64,000 bases of DNA, taken from an uncultured Lachnospiraceae bacterium. Its GTDB lineage: Bacteria > Bacillota > Clostridia > Lachnospirales > Lachnospiraceae. Both the position numbers and the translations under genes were made by a program. Positions 29,087 through 39,016 of this stretch are shown one piece after another. Each line of letters opens with the position of its first letter. The stretch's first letter is position 1. The notes under the pieces were generated by a model. That model worked only from the letters and a program-made list of their open reading frames with translations, searched no databases and had not been told where the DNA came from. The stretch covers positions 62,001 through 126,000 of the forward strand of contig CAMEJJ010000001.1 of the NCBI GenBank assembly GCA_945919795.1, given 5' to 3'.

Positions 29087-29164
29087 TTTCTTTTTCTCAT
29101 GTAATTCTATTGCTATAATAGGCAAAAGATATGCCTTTAATACCTTGATAACATTTTAATAAAA

Positions 29165-29521
29165 TCACACTTTTTTATTTTTTGCCACTTTTTTCTTTCT
29201 GGGCAGTCTGATTTTCGCCAGAATATGGAACTTATCCATATTGCCTTCATACTTTAAAAGTCCCTGTTCGTATGCATCCAGAAAAGCAATTTTCTGATCT
29301 GCTATGTCACAAATAGTCTGTGCAGAGGCTGTAATCAAACCATCCCTGTCATGGTAGTCATAAGGTTCTACACAAATCTTACGTTGGGCAACCTCCAGAT
29401 AAAAAGCTCCGCTGCCTTCTCCTACAATATTGATCTGAACGGCAATATGTTCAAAAATATCTCTGGCATCAGCATTTTCATAAACAGACTGCACCTTATC
29501 TACAACTTCTTCATATCTCAT
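29165..29521 (-). CDS. SCP2 sterol-binding domain protein
   Basis: 118 residues forming one SCP2-like domain (VQINIVGEGSGAFYLEVAQ ... LLKYEGNMDKFHILAKI), a fold that holds hydrophobic ligands such as lipids. The C-terminus is very basic (RKKKVAKNKKV). GGGAG lies before the ATG. The bacterial role is not established. Confidence 0.82.
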   Translation of the reverse strand: MRYEEVVDKVQSVYENADARDIFEHIAVQINIVGEGSGAFYLEVAQRKICVEPYDYHDRDGLITASAQTICDIADQKIAFLDAYEQGLLKYEGNMDKFHILAKIRLPRKKKVAKNKKV

Positions 29522-29562
29522 AAAATCACTCCCTTTTTTACAAATTCACCCTTTTTCTATCT

Positions 29563-30834
29563 CTAGAATACACCATTCTTAGTAATAAAATCAACTAAAA
29601 GCCCTGCAACTTTTCTGGCGCCCTCATCACTTGGATGAAGGCCGTCATAAGTATCAAAATAAAATCCTGCTGTCTCCACAAGATATGCCCATTCATACCT
29701 TCCTGCAACTTCCCGAATCTGCTTTGCATGTGTCTGTGTAAACGGCACTACACAGATAACAGCCACCTCCGGATAACGCTCATGCAGTTTATTCAACAGC
29801 TCATCATACCCTTTTGTAAATTCTGCATCTTTCGTATCGTAATCATTTGTTCCCGTGTTAAGTACAATTAAATCACAGTTCGGATAATCTTCTGTAGGAA
29901 TATGGCGCTTCTCAGACAGATAATCCAGAGAATTCGAAGTTGTATTAAACGATCCTCCCGTTGCTATCCCCGAAGAACCATAGCCAATAAAATAAGGTTC
30001 CGCACACAGCGCCCGGGCCGTATACCACGAAACGGAATGTGAGGCACTGTTAAACTCACTAACCGATTCACCCCCCAGTGTCATAATTCCTTCCAAAATA
30101 CTGTCTCCAACAAAGAGAATTCTTTTCTGTTTGGGGATAAAACCATTCATTTCGCCATCGTGACAGTCAATATCAGAAAAAGCAAATCCAATTTCTCCGG
30201 ACCATTTAAATTCACGTTCCGACATTCCATCCATGACAAGTATTACATTGTGTTCTCCGGTATCCGGCAATTCCACATGATTTTCCGAAATCGATTGACG
30301 TTTAGGCTCTCCATCATCAATAACGTACGCAAAATATGGAGTTTCCAGCATCGTCCGGTCCACAAATTTGATATCAAAGCTATCAGTTCCCCGAATCTGA
30401 AAATAAACCATTGCCCCTTGGGTAACCGTGTTATAACAGGCTTCTCCATTGATAATCGTTTGATACCATCTTCCTGATAAAGTAAACTTTTTATCCGTCA
30501 CAAGGTAATCCGCACTTGATACGTGAAAATCCTTTAACAAATCCTGAATATAGGAATTTTCCTCCGCAATCAGTTCCTGATAGTCTACCGTTTCCTGATT
30601 ATTGGCAAAATGTCCGGGCGAATAAATTTCACTTGAAAAAATATTCTGTTCCTCCGCATTCTGAATTTCTTCCACCACTTCTTCCTGGTGCATTGCCTCT
30701 TCTTTTTTGCGATCCATACGGCTTGTAACGACATAAGCAATAAGCAAAGTCAAAAGAAGTATGGTAACAATGATACACATAATCTCAATAATTCCAATAT
30801 TTACTTTTTTTCTTCTTCCACGACGTATTCTCAT
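29563..30834 (-). CDS. Membrane-anchored SGNH hydrolase, CE2-like esterase
   Basis: 423 residues. A basic start (RIRRGRRKK) and one membrane helix (about 12-35) anchor it outside the cell. About 75-225 form a jelly-roll-like beta domain, then an SGNH domain begins with the nucleophile block ILFVGDSILEG. The oxyanion Asn is in NTGTNDY and the His/Asp pair in DGLHPSDEG. Jelly roll plus SGNH is the architecture of carbohydrate esterase family 2 (deacetylation of plant polysaccharide). The start is taken at 30834; an ATG three codons upstream is also possible. A family A palindrome lies about 50 bases upstream. Confidence 0.83.
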   Translation of the reverse strand: MRIRRGRRKKVNIGIIEIMCIIVTILLLTLLIAYVVTSRMDRKKEEAMHQEEVVEEIQNAEEQNIFSSEIYSPGHFANNQETVDYQELIAEENSYIQDLLKDFHVSSADYLVTDKKFTLSGRWYQTIINGEACYNTVTQGAMVYFQIRGTDSFDIKFVDRTMLETPYFAYVIDDGEPKRQSISENHVELPDTGEHNVILVMDGMSEREFKWSGEIGFAFSDIDCHDGEMNGFIPKQKRILFVGDSILEGIMTLGGESVSEFNSASHSVSWYTARALCAEPYFIGYGSSGIATGGSFNTTSNSLDYLSEKRHIPTEDYPNCDLIVLNTGTNDYDTKDAEFTKGYDELLNKLHERYPEVAVICVVPFTQTHAKQIREVAGRYEWAYLVETAGFYFDTYDGLHPSDEGARKVAGLLVDFITKNGVF

Positions 30835-30882
30835 AAATATCACTTTCTGTGTCCGGTCTGTGCCGGACGGGGATAGAGGGGG

Positions 30883-31102
30883 AGCGGAATGAATTGTGTT
30901 TTCGGGATATATCTGCGATGATAAGTATATCTAAATATTCTGGGAAGGTTATAATCCCCGGGCGCACACGGTGCATATCGGACATCCTGTCCGGATGCAC
31001 CTTACGCGACATCCATGTCGCGTAGTGCTGATTGTTTTACAGAATATTAAGATATACTAATCATCTCCGCTAAATATCCCGAAAACACAATTCATTCCCA
31101 CC
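30883..31102 (-). repeat. Family A palindrome, copy A4
   Basis: Inverted repeat of about 220 bases. Arms GGAATGAATTGTGTTTTCGG and their complement at 31078-31097 are near perfect; inner arms ATATCTAAATATTCTG pair with CAGAATATTAAGATAT. Core hairpin CGCGACATCCATGTCGCG at 31005-31022. The core reads in the sense direction of the esterase gene. A separate GTCCGG/CCGGAC hairpin (30851-30868) lies between it and the gene. Confidence 0.83.
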
Positions 31103-31142
31103 TTTTTTGTATGGACTCTTATTATGATGTAGCATCTAATTT

Positions 31143-31172
31143 AAAAAGAGTGCTTACATGATTGCAAGCACC
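31143..31172 (-). terminator. Terminator of the gatCAB operon
   Basis: Minus-strand stem GTGCTTGC paired with GTAAGCAC (one G-U), six-base loop, followed by TCTTTTT. It lies 150 bases after gatB; 31173-31321 holds nothing else recognisable. Confidence 0.7.
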
Positions 31173-31321
31173 CCAAAATTCTTTTGTATTATATTACATA
31201 TTTTCCGGAATGGAAACCTTTTTTTGAAAAACTAAAATAAAATTCAAAATTTTCTATCCTTTTTTACAATTTATCAGGCTGAAAAGTTTATATCCATAAA
31301 CCCTTCTATGTGTAATTCCAA

Positions 31322-32755
31322 TCAAAGGATTTCCTTCAGAATCTGATTTACCATCGTAGGATCCGCTTTACCTTTCATGGCTTTCATAGTCTGACCAACC
31401 AGTGCACCGATAGCCTTTTCTTTTCCATTGTGATAATCCTCAACAGCCTGTGGATTATTTGCCACAACTTCTTCGATGGTCTTTCTCAATGCGCCTTCAT
31501 CGTTGACTGTTTTTAATCCCTTTTCGTCTACATATTTCACCGGATCAATATCTTCATGAAACATCTTTTCAAATACCGTTTTTGCAACGGATGAATTGAT
31601 TTCTTTTTTATCAACCATCGCAATTAATGCTGCAAGATGAGCAGGTGAAAAACGAATATCCTCCGGATCCATACTCTGTTCTTTTAACAGACGCATGGTC
31701 TCACCCATAAGCCAGTTGGAAACTTTTTTGGGCTGAGCACCGAGTGCAACGGTTTCTTCAAATAAATCTGCCATTCTCTTGGTATTTGTAATAATATCAA
31801 TATCATAATCCGGAATATCAAATTCTTCTTTGTAGCGAGCCATTTTTTCCGTGCGGAACTCCGGCTGTTTTTCACGGATTTTTTCAATCATTTCTTCGCT
31901 TACAACAATCGGAACCAGATCGGGATCGGGAAAGTAGCGGTAATCCTGCGCATCTTCTTTACTACGCATTGCATAAGATGTCTCTTTGGCATCATCCCAG
32001 CGACGTGTCTCCTGAATTACTTTTTCTCCTGATTCAATTAAGTCAATCTGTCTTGCTTTTTCTCCTTCAATGGCACGTGCAATGGCCTTGAAAGAGTTCA
32101 AATTTTTCATCTCAGTACGGGTTCCGAATTCACTTGCCCCAACCTCACGGACAGATAAATTCACATCAGCTCTCATGGAACCTTCCTGCAACTTACAATC
32201 GGATGCGCCAAGATACTGAATTAACAATCTAAGTTTTTCCAGATATGCAATAACCTCATCGGCACTTCTCATATCGGGCTCGGAAACAATTTCAATTAAC
32301 GGCACACCGGAACGGTTGTAATCAACTAACGTAGCATCTTCCCATTCATCATGGATCAGCTTTCCGGCATCCTCTTCCATGTGAATCTCATGAATACCGA
32401 CTTTCTTTTTCCCGCCTTCTTCTGTCTCAATTTCTACATATCCATTGCGGCAGATCGGCAGATATAACTGACTGATCTGATAGTTTTGCGGATTGTCGGG
32501 ATAGAAATAATTTTTACGGTCAAATTTGCCGTTTCTGGTAATATCGCAGTTCGTTGCCAGTCCTACTGCAATGGCATATTCCAAAACCTGTTTGTTTAAT
32601 ACCGGCAAGGATCCGGGCATACCGGTACATACCGGACATGTGTGGCTATTGGGTTCTCCGCCAAATGCGGTGGAACATCCACAGAAAATTTTGGTTTTCG
32701 TCGCAAGCTCTACATGAACTTCCAGACCGATGACTGTTTCATATTGTTTTGCCAT
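31322..32755 (-). CDS. gatB: Aspartyl/glutamyl-tRNA amidotransferase subunit B
   Basis: Kinase and tRNA-binding subunit of GatCAB, which converts mischarged Asp-tRNA-Asn or Glu-tRNA-Gln to the correct amide form. 477 residues, standard. The N-terminal cradle begins YETVIGLEVHVEL and holds four zinc ligands (CGC and CPVC, about residues 20-45). The C-terminal YqeY-like tail domain is complete. The ATG follows the gatA stop codon directly; GGAGGG lies within the end of gatA. Confidence 0.97.
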   Translation of the reverse strand: MAKQYETVIGLEVHVELATKTKIFCGCSTAFGGEPNSHTCPVCTGMPGSLPVLNKQVLEYAIAVGLATNCDITRNGKFDRKNYFYPDNPQNYQISQLYLPICRNGYVEIETEEGGKKKVGIHEIHMEEDAGKLIHDEWEDATLVDYNRSGVPLIEIVSEPDMRSADEVIAYLEKLRLLIQYLGASDCKLQEGSMRADVNLSVREVGASEFGTRTEMKNLNSFKAIARAIEGEKARQIDLIESGEKVIQETRRWDDAKETSYAMRSKEDAQDYRYFPDPDLVPIVVSEEMIEKIREKQPEFRTEKMARYKEEFDIPDYDIDIITNTKRMADLFEETVALGAQPKKVSNWLMGETMRLLKEQSMDPEDIRFSPAHLAALIAMVDKKEINSSVAKTVFEKMFHEDIDPVKYVDEKGLKTVNDEGALRKTIEEVVANNPQAVEDYHNGKEKAIGALVGQTMKAMKGKADPTMVNQILKEIL

Positions 32756-34219
32756 TTATTTGCCCTCCTTTGCTCTGAGTGAGAATTTTCCTCTCGCCTG
32801 CTCATAGGAGTAAGCGGCCTGAATTAACTTCTTTTCGTTGAAGCAATCTCCAATCAACTGCAAGCCTATTGGCAGACCATTTTTATCTACACCGCAAGGA
32901 ACACTGATACCGGGAAGTCCGGCCAGGTTAACGGAAATCGTATAAATATCTCCCAGATACATCTTCATCGGATCCGATAAAGAAGCACCAAGCTTCGGCG
33001 CTGTCGTGGGAGCACAAGGACCCAAAATCATATCATATTTTGCAAAAGCTTCATCGAAGGATTTTTTAATCAGAGCTTTTACCTTCAATGCTTTCAAATA
33101 ATAGGCATCATAATAACCGGAGCTTAACACAAAGGAGCCAAGCATAATACGACGTTTTACTTCCGGTCCAAAGCCTTGGGAACGGCTACGTTTATACATC
33201 TGATGCAGTTCATCGCAATCCTCTGCACGGAAACCATATTTTACACCGTCAAAGCGCTCTAAATTGGAGCTTGCTTCGGCATCGGCAATCGTATAGTAAG
33301 TCGGAATGGCATATTCTACAAGGTCTAAATCAAATTCCTCAACAATGGCACCCTTTTCTTCCAGTACCTTTGCTGCTGCCAAGACCTTTTCTTTTACATC
33401 TGCATCCAGACCGTCTCCAAAATAAGATCTCGGAATTCCGATCTTCATGCCTTTTACATCATCTACTAATGCTTTCGTAAAGTCCGTATCTCTTTCCACA
33501 CTGGTGGAATCTTTTAAATCATGAGATGCAATCGTTTCCAGAATGGTTGCACAGTCTGTCACGTCTTTTGCAAGCGGTCCGATCTGATCCAGTGAAGAAC
33601 CATAAGCAATCAGTCCGTATCGGGAAACCGTACCATAAGTAGGTTTCATACCGACAACACCACAATAAGATGCCGGCTGTCTGATTGAACCACCGGTGTC
33701 GGAACCCAAAGCATAAAAACACTCATCAGCTGCTACCGCTGCTGCCGAGCCACCGGAAGAACCTCCGGGAACATGCTCAGTATTCCATGGATTTTTCGTT
33801 GCTCCAAATGCAGAAGTTTCCGTTGTGGAACCCATGGCAAACTCGTCCATATTGGTTTTTCCAAGAATAACCGCACCTGCTTTTTGTAAATTGATAACAG
33901 CTTCCGATGTATAAGTCGGAATAAAGTTTCCTAAAATCTTAGATGAACAGGTGGTAAGCATACCTTCTGTACACATGTTGTCTTTGATGGCAACCGGAAC
34001 TCCGGCAAGGGGTCCTGTCAACTCACCTGCATCAATTTTTTTCTGAATGTCGTTAGCCTGAGCTAACGCGCCCTCTTTATCAAGAGTAACATAGCAGTTT
34101 AACTCTGCTTCTTTTTGCTCGATTTGTGCAAGAACAGCTTCGGTAGCTTCTACTACAGTTACCTCACCTTTTTTAATTGCTGCCGAAAGCTCTACGGCAG
34201 TGTAATCTAAAATATTCAT
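32756..34219 (-). CDS. gatA: Aspartyl/glutamyl-tRNA amidotransferase subunit A
   Basis: Amidase subunit that frees ammonia from Gln for GatB. 487 residues. The Ser-cisSer-Lys triad is visible: Lys in AIKDNM, cis-Ser in GGSSGGSAAAVAA and the nucleophile Ser in SDTGGSIRQPAS. AAGGAGG precedes the ATG; it lies 15 bases after gatC. Confidence 0.97.
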   Translation of the reverse strand: MNILDYTAVELSAAIKKGEVTVVEATEAVLAQIEQKEAELNCYVTLDKEGALAQANDIQKKIDAGELTGPLAGVPVAIKDNMCTEGMLTTCSSKILGNFIPTYTSEAVINLQKAGAVILGKTNMDEFAMGSTTETSAFGATKNPWNTEHVPGGSSGGSAAAVAADECFYALGSDTGGSIRQPASYCGVVGMKPTYGTVSRYGLIAYGSSLDQIGPLAKDVTDCATILETIASHDLKDSTSVERDTDFTKALVDDVKGMKIGIPRSYFGDGLDADVKEKVLAAAKVLEEKGAIVEEFDLDLVEYAIPTYYTIADAEASSNLERFDGVKYGFRAEDCDELHQMYKRSRSQGFGPEVKRRIMLGSFVLSSGYYDAYYLKALKVKALIKKSFDEAFAKYDMILGPCAPTTAPKLGASLSDPMKMYLGDIYTISVNLAGLPGISVPCGVDKNGLPIGLQLIGDCFNEKKLIQAAYSYEQARGKFSLRAKEGK

Positions 34220-34234
34220 CTGTCGAAAGCCTCC

Positions 34235-34525
34235 TTAAAATGTATTGGGAACCAAGAACATACCGTCTTTTTCTTCGGGTGCGTTCTTTAAAATATTGTC
34301 TCTGTCATCACCGTTTGTTACAACATCTTCCCTGAAAACATTGTGTACCGGAAAAACGTGGCTCATCGGTTCAACACCGGTTGTATCCAATTCTCCAAGC
34401 TGATCAATATAATCTAACATTTCCGCAAGATCCTTTTTTGCCTGCTCTTTTTCCTCTGCAGACAGTTCCAGCTTTGCAAGAATGCCAACGTAATCGATTG
34501 TTTCGTCTGTAATAACGTTTGCCAT
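34235..34525 (-). CDS. gatC: Aspartyl/glutamyl-tRNA amidotransferase subunit C
   Basis: Small subunit that clasps GatA and GatB; 96 residues. It shows the typical [13 protein letters not shown] start and the [15 protein letters not shown] segment. Start at 34525 with AAGGAG 9 bases before. First gene of gatCAB. A copy of motif D lies 43-70 bases upstream. Confidence 0.95.
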   Translation of the reverse strand: MANVITDETIDYVGILAKLELSAEEKEQAKKDLAEMLDYIDQLGELDTTGVEPMSHVFPVHNVFREDVVTNGDDRDNILKNAPEEKDGMFLVPNTF

Positions 34526-34567
34526 GATGTCCTGCTCCTTTATTTTTGTCTTCCAATTTTTAGTATG

Positions 34568-34595
34568 CTGATACCCGGATGAAAAAGTATGAATC
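34568..34595 (-). promoter_or_regulatory. Motif D upstream of gatC
   Basis: Minus-strand sequence ATTCATACTTTTTCATCCGG followed by GTATCA. It is a slightly divergent copy (TTCATC for TTGAYC) in the same orientation to the gene as the others. Confidence 0.5.
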
Positions 34596-34684
34596 CGTGA
34601 TCTGCAAAACATGAGAAAGTAGCCCGATCAGGGCGCAATTCATATATCGAACATAATGCCAATATCTTAGAAAGAATAGCATAA

Positions 34685-34714
34685 AAATAGCTCATTTGCA
34701 AGCAAACAAGCTAC
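34685..34714 (-). terminator. Terminator of the GT-C gene
   Basis: TAGCT/AGCTA (34688-34692 with 34709-34713) plus an inner TTTG/CAAA step, followed on the minus strand by TTTTTAT. It begins just after the stop codon at 34716. Confidence 0.65.
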
Positions 34715-34715
34715 T

Positions 34716-36932
34716 TTACAGGCATTGGGCCGGATGTTTTTTTCTTTTCATTTTAAAAAAGTCTTTTTCAGAATTCAAAACACAGAAAAGTTCACCTGCC
34801 AAAAACAGTTCTGTAACTACAAACATCCAAATATATTTCTTTTGCGATATATATTTTCCCTCATACTCAAAAGACAATTCAAACATCAAAGCCGCATCAC
34901 GATCTTTCTTTGAAACTGACTGAATTGATCCCCCCGGATAGGGATTATATCCATACATGTCATACACCAGAAAATTCAGATTGCAATCTTTATCTCCACT
35001 GATTTTTTGAATCTGTATTGCGTATTCCATTTCATCATCCGGAATAATGGTTTCAAACGAAAAAATACCAAAGCCCTGATAATCAGATTTCGATGCATCA
35101 ATATATTCCGTCTGTATTGCTTTCCGGTTTTCCAAGAAATCCACCTGATATACCGCATTATTATTTTCCTGATAATTCCGCCATTGAAATACCAGCTGAT
35201 TACATGGCGTGTTTAAATCGATTGGCTGATACAGCGGTGTTTCATCATTTACTTCCAATTTGTCAGTCTCCATAAGCTGGTCTGCCGAAAGTTTACTAAA
35301 GTGCTGTGGTGTCTGGACATACAACGGGTAGCGAAAGATTCCATATATCAACAGGAGTAACATAAAAACAGGGATAGCAATCTCCACACACCGGTTTTGA
35401 ACAGTCTTCTGTAATAAAACCGGCTCGCCAAATCCCGCAAAAGCCAGGACACTCATCAATCCCATAAAAGGAATGCTGTACTGAGGGGAAGACTCCCACA
35501 CTACATAAAACAAAAATGCACCAAACAATGTCAACGCCAGACAATACAGGCCATAATCATCTGTTTGTATGGCGAAATTCCTTAAAATTTTCCATACGGC
35601 ACACAGAATTCCGGCCAATAAAAACAAATAATATCCCTGATGATATAAGACACACAAATCTTTATGACTTCCAAACAGCCAGTCAAAAACCGTTCCGGTA
35701 CCATAACCATCTGTCAAAAACTGGATATATCCATTCAAGCCGTCTCCAAATGTCCGATTAACTTTCGTGACCGCAAGTCTGCAATATCCTGCCACCCCCA
35801 TATTCTGCAACTTTTCAACAAGCCGCTTTGTATCTGCTTCTACTTTTTCCTCATGCGTAGCAAACGAATCGGTAAAGGCTTCATCCTCAATATTATGCCC
35901 ACCCGGAGCTGTTGCCGACATCATCAGCCAATGTATGGTAGGATAAGCGCTGTTTGTTGTATCAATACCAATGTATTTCTTTTCCCCATAAGCAAGAATA
36001 CCACCGGCCAATAATGCTGTAACAAGCAGAATTCCCATTTGGGCAACACACTTTTTCCAAAAGCTATTCTTTTTTATAAACAGTTGATATAAAACTGTCA
36101 GTACTGCAGCAGTTACAAAAACAATCGCAGTAGGTCTGATATCGTATCCGACACCAAGCAAAACACCGGCTAAAACTGCTGTCCCCCATCTTCCTTTTCC
36201 TTCCAAAATGCTCAGAAAGCAGTATAAAAATCCCATGGTAAAAGGAAGTGAAAGCGTAATCGTATAATAATATGAGGTTCCCAGATACCAAAAAGGATTT
36301 AGCAACAAAAAAATCACGAACCTGCAGATTTCCCAATTGCTTATTCTTCGTTTTACAACCTTAAGCAAAACGGGAATGATGAGGCCAATTGCGATATCCA
36401 TCAGAATCGTATTAAATACATTATAAAATACCGGTCTGTTTTCTACTGCAATCTGAAAAAAATCTGCTATTTTAATCAAAACGGCTGTCATACAGATAAA
36501 CGTATTTTGATTGGGATAAACTGAAACATAGTGATAGGATTCCGGGGAAAGTGTCCCTTGTTCTGCCATAGATGCAGCTGCACTGATGACGTAACCACTA
36601 TCCCATTTATAATAACTTTTGATAAAGAAAAGAAAATAGACTTGTAACAGGAAGGCTGTCATACAAAAAAGCACTTCCATTATCCTGACTGTTTTATCTG
36701 ACAGGCGGGGCAGTATTTTTCCCAATGCAAAATATAGGAAAATAAAGAAAGAAAACATTCCTGCCGTTAAGAAAATTTTTTCAAAAACCCCTGCAAAACG
36801 ATTCACATACTCTGCATCCGTATATCCAAAGAACCCGTGAACAAACAAGGCTCCTGCTATACAAAGCACCATCAGGATTGGGATCATAAAAATGTATTTT
36901 ATTATTCTGTCTTTCTTAACAAGTTTTTCCAT
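34716..36932 (-). CDS. GT-C type membrane glycosyltransferase
   Basis: 738 residues with about 12-14 membrane helices in the first 560 residues, then a soluble C-terminal domain of about 150 residues probably outside the cell, and a final helix (about 705-722). An acidic residue pair in the first outer loop (GYTDAEY) fits GT-C enzymes that use lipid-linked sugars. No precise family or acceptor can be named. The ATG has GGAGG 8 bases before, but that site is inside a strong hairpin (36940-36973). Neighbours (gatCAB and the VWA gene) give no further hint. Confidence 0.75.
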   Translation of the reverse strand: MEKLVKKDRIIKYIFMIPILMVLCIAGALFVHGFFGYTDAEYVNRFAGVFEKIFLTAGMFSFFIFLYFALGKILPRLSDKTVRIMEVLFCMTAFLLQVYFLFFIKSYYKWDSGYVISAAASMAEQGTLSPESYHYVSVYPNQNTFICMTAVLIKIADFFQIAVENRPVFYNVFNTILMDIAIGLIIPVLLKVVKRRISNWEICRFVIFLLLNPFWYLGTSYYYTITLSLPFTMGFLYCFLSILEGKGRWGTAVLAGVLLGVGYDIRPTAIVFVTAAVLTVLYQLFIKKNSFWKKCVAQMGILLVTALLAGGILAYGEKKYIGIDTTNSAYPTIHWLMMSATAPGGHNIEDEAFTDSFATHEEKVEADTKRLVEKLQNMGVAGYCRLAVTKVNRTFGDGLNGYIQFLTDGYGTGTVFDWLFGSHKDLCVLYHQGYYLFLLAGILCAVWKILRNFAIQTDDYGLYCLALTLFGAFLFYVVWESSPQYSIPFMGLMSVLAFAGFGEPVLLQKTVQNRCVEIAIPVFMLLLLIYGIFRYPLYVQTPQHFSKLSADQLMETDKLEVNDETPLYQPIDLNTPCNQLVFQWRNYQENNNAVYQVDFLENRKAIQTEYIDASKSDYQGFGIFSFETIIPDDEMEYAIQIQKISGDKDCNLNFLVYDMYGYNPYPGGSIQSVSKKDRDAALMFELSFEYEGKYISQKKYIWMFVVTELFLAGELFCVLNSEKDFFKMKRKKHPAQCL

Positions 36933-36939
36933 TATTTAT

Positions 36940-36973
36940 GCCTCCGCGAAAATTTTAGCACTTTCACGGAGGC
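36940..36973 (-). promoter_or_regulatory. Hairpin covering the ribosome binding site of the GT-C gene
   Basis: On the minus strand GCCTCCGTGAAA pairs with TTTCGCGGAGGC (12 pairs, one G-U); the 3' arm contains the GGAGG of the gene 8 bases before its ATG. There is no T run after it, so it is not a terminator. It should limit translation unless opened by a ligand, protein, or temperature. Confidence 0.7.
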
Positions 36974-37108
36974 TATTCTACGATATAATATATAAAACTT
37001 TGCTGTTTTTTTATACATGTTTTATCATTGTTGCACAAATATCATTAATTATAAATCATCTTAATGCAATCTGTAAATTTTAGTGGTTGTTCTTCCATTT
37101 TATACAGA

Positions 37109-38833
37109 TTATCTCTTTGCTATCTGTTTTACAAGATAATAAAATTCATCTTTGTATTCATCATTAACATCTAAAGTCCGGTATGTATCCAGAATATATT
37201 CATAACTGGAATCCCCTTTATTATCACTGTCAGATAAGATCATGGCAAATTCCGCAACTAAAGAAGCAAAAACAAAATCGTCACTCGGATATTTTATAAA
37301 CGCATCCTCCTCAACAACGTAAGATTTTTTCTTGGATTCCTTTTTTCCGGGCTCTTTATAGCGAACACTGACGGTTGCATAATCGGTATATAACACATCC
37401 GTATGAACAGTATCATCCTGATATTTTAATTGAATTTCATCCTTTCCACCCGCCGGAATGATTTCATAAAGAGCAACCACACTATGTCCGGCACCGATTT
37501 CTCCTGCATCCTTGCTGTCATCATTAAAATCCGTTGCCGCAAGCATCCGGTTTTCATATCCAATCAGACGATAAGAGTTTACTTTCTGCGGATTAAACTC
37601 CACCTGCAGTTTTACATCTTCGGCAACTGTCAAAAGCGTGGAGCCCATTTCTTCCACAAGTACTTTTTTAGCTTCAAACAAAGAATCAATATAGGAATAA
37701 TTTCCGTTACCGCAGTCAGCTAAACGTTCCATATTGTTGTCTTTTATATTTCCCGTACCAAATCCTAAAACAGAAAGATAAACACCACTCTCTTTCTTTT
37801 GCTCAATAAATTTCTCCAACTCATCAGGATCTGAAATTCCAATATTTAAATCTCCGTCAGTCGCCAGTATAACACGATTGTTTCCGCCTTTTATAAAATT
37901 AGCTTCAGCTAATTCATAAGCTCTCTGAATTCCGCCTTCTCCATTTGTACCACCACCCGCATACAAACTGTCAATAGCTTCACAAATCGTATCTTTATCG
38001 TTTCCGTTTACTCCCTCTAAAACCGTATTCACGCCACTTGCATAGGTAACGATGGAAACGGTGTCATGCTTGCCAAGTTCATTCACCAGTTGTTTGAATG
38101 ATTTCTGTAAAAGTGGCAGTTTATCACTATCATCCATAGAGCCGGATACGTCCAGCAAAAATACCAGATTTGAATCCGGTGCTTTACTAAGATCAATGGC
38201 CTCTGTTGCCATTCCAACCATCAAAAGCTCATGATCTTCGTTCCACGGACAGGTCGCTACCTCAGTTGTCACACCAAACATATCGCCCTTTTTCGGTGCT
38301 TTTAAATCATATGAAAAATAATTGATGAATTCTTCCGGACGCACCGCAGCCGGATCAATCATATCTGCCGTATAACCATCTTCAATCATACGGCGGACAT
38401 TGGAATAGGACGCCGTATCCACATCTGCGGAAAAGGTGGATAACGGTTCTACCGCTGTAATACAAAACCCATTTTCTTCCGCCTTTTCATACTCTTCGGA
38501 ATTCACAGGCTCATAATAATCCGGATACAGATAAGAACCGTTTACTTCATCCATCATTTTTTCCGATTGTAAACCTCTATCGGCGCTATCATTCCATTCG
38601 TATAAATCATCATATGCACTTGACTCATTTTCTACATATTCCATTTCCGGTGCTTCTTCTGCCACTTCATATCTGCCGGTATCGGAAGCGCTTTCTGCAG
38701 GCTCTTCTGTAGCCACATAATCCTCTTCATAAGCCGTCGTCTTTTCTTCTGCCGCTCCGCATCCGGCAAGCATTCCGGCAAGCAGGGTTGTTGATAAAAC
38801 CAATGAAATCCCTTTTAACACATTTCTCCTCAT
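37109..38833 (-). CDS. VWA-domain lipoprotein with C-terminal DUF3520-like domain
   Basis: 574 residues. Lipoprotein signal with lipobox LAGC (Cys about 25), then an acidic disordered linker (about 28-110), a domain leading to YFSYDL, and a von Willebrand factor A domain with a complete MIDAS (FLLDVSGSMDDS, later Thr and ATDGDLNIG). The C-terminus resembles the DUF3520 part of YfbK proteins. Start at 38833 because GAGGAGG lies 8 bases before. It lies downstream of the sigma/anti-sigma genes, with family B between. Probably binds a divalent cation and surface partners. Confidence 0.87.
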   Translation of the reverse strand: MRRNVLKGISLVLSTTLLAGMLAGCGAAEEKTTAYEEDYVATEEPAESASDTGRYEVAEEAPEMEYVENESSAYDDLYEWNDSADRGLQSEKMMDEVNGSYLYPDYYEPVNSEEYEKAEENGFCITAVEPLSTFSADVDTASYSNVRRMIEDGYTADMIDPAAVRPEEFINYFSYDLKAPKKGDMFGVTTEVATCPWNEDHELLMVGMATEAIDLSKAPDSNLVFLLDVSGSMDDSDKLPLLQKSFKQLVNELGKHDTVSIVTYASGVNTVLEGVNGNDKDTICEAIDSLYAGGGTNGEGGIQRAYELAEANFIKGGNNRVILATDGDLNIGISDPDELEKFIEQKKESGVYLSVLGFGTGNIKDNNMERLADCGNGNYSYIDSLFEAKKVLVEEMGSTLLTVAEDVKLQVEFNPQKVNSYRLIGYENRMLAATDFNDDSKDAGEIGAGHSVVALYEIIPAGGKDEIQLKYQDDTVHTDVLYTDYATVSVRYKEPGKKESKKKSYVVEEDAFIKYPSDDFVFASLVAEFAMILSDSDNKGDSSYEYILDTYRTLDVNDEYKDEFYYLVKQIAKR

Positions 38834-39016
38834 AAATTTGTCCTCCTCTGACTTTTCATTCTTTTGTTTTTCATACTCTGATTTTCTCATTTGCAATATA
38901 AGAAAAATAACTGCTTTTAGCTCCTCATATCGCAATATGTGTTCAGTAAAAAAGCTCCTGTCTGTATGCTTTCTAAAGTATATACGCAGGAGCTTTTGGA
39001 AATTTATGGTGACTTT

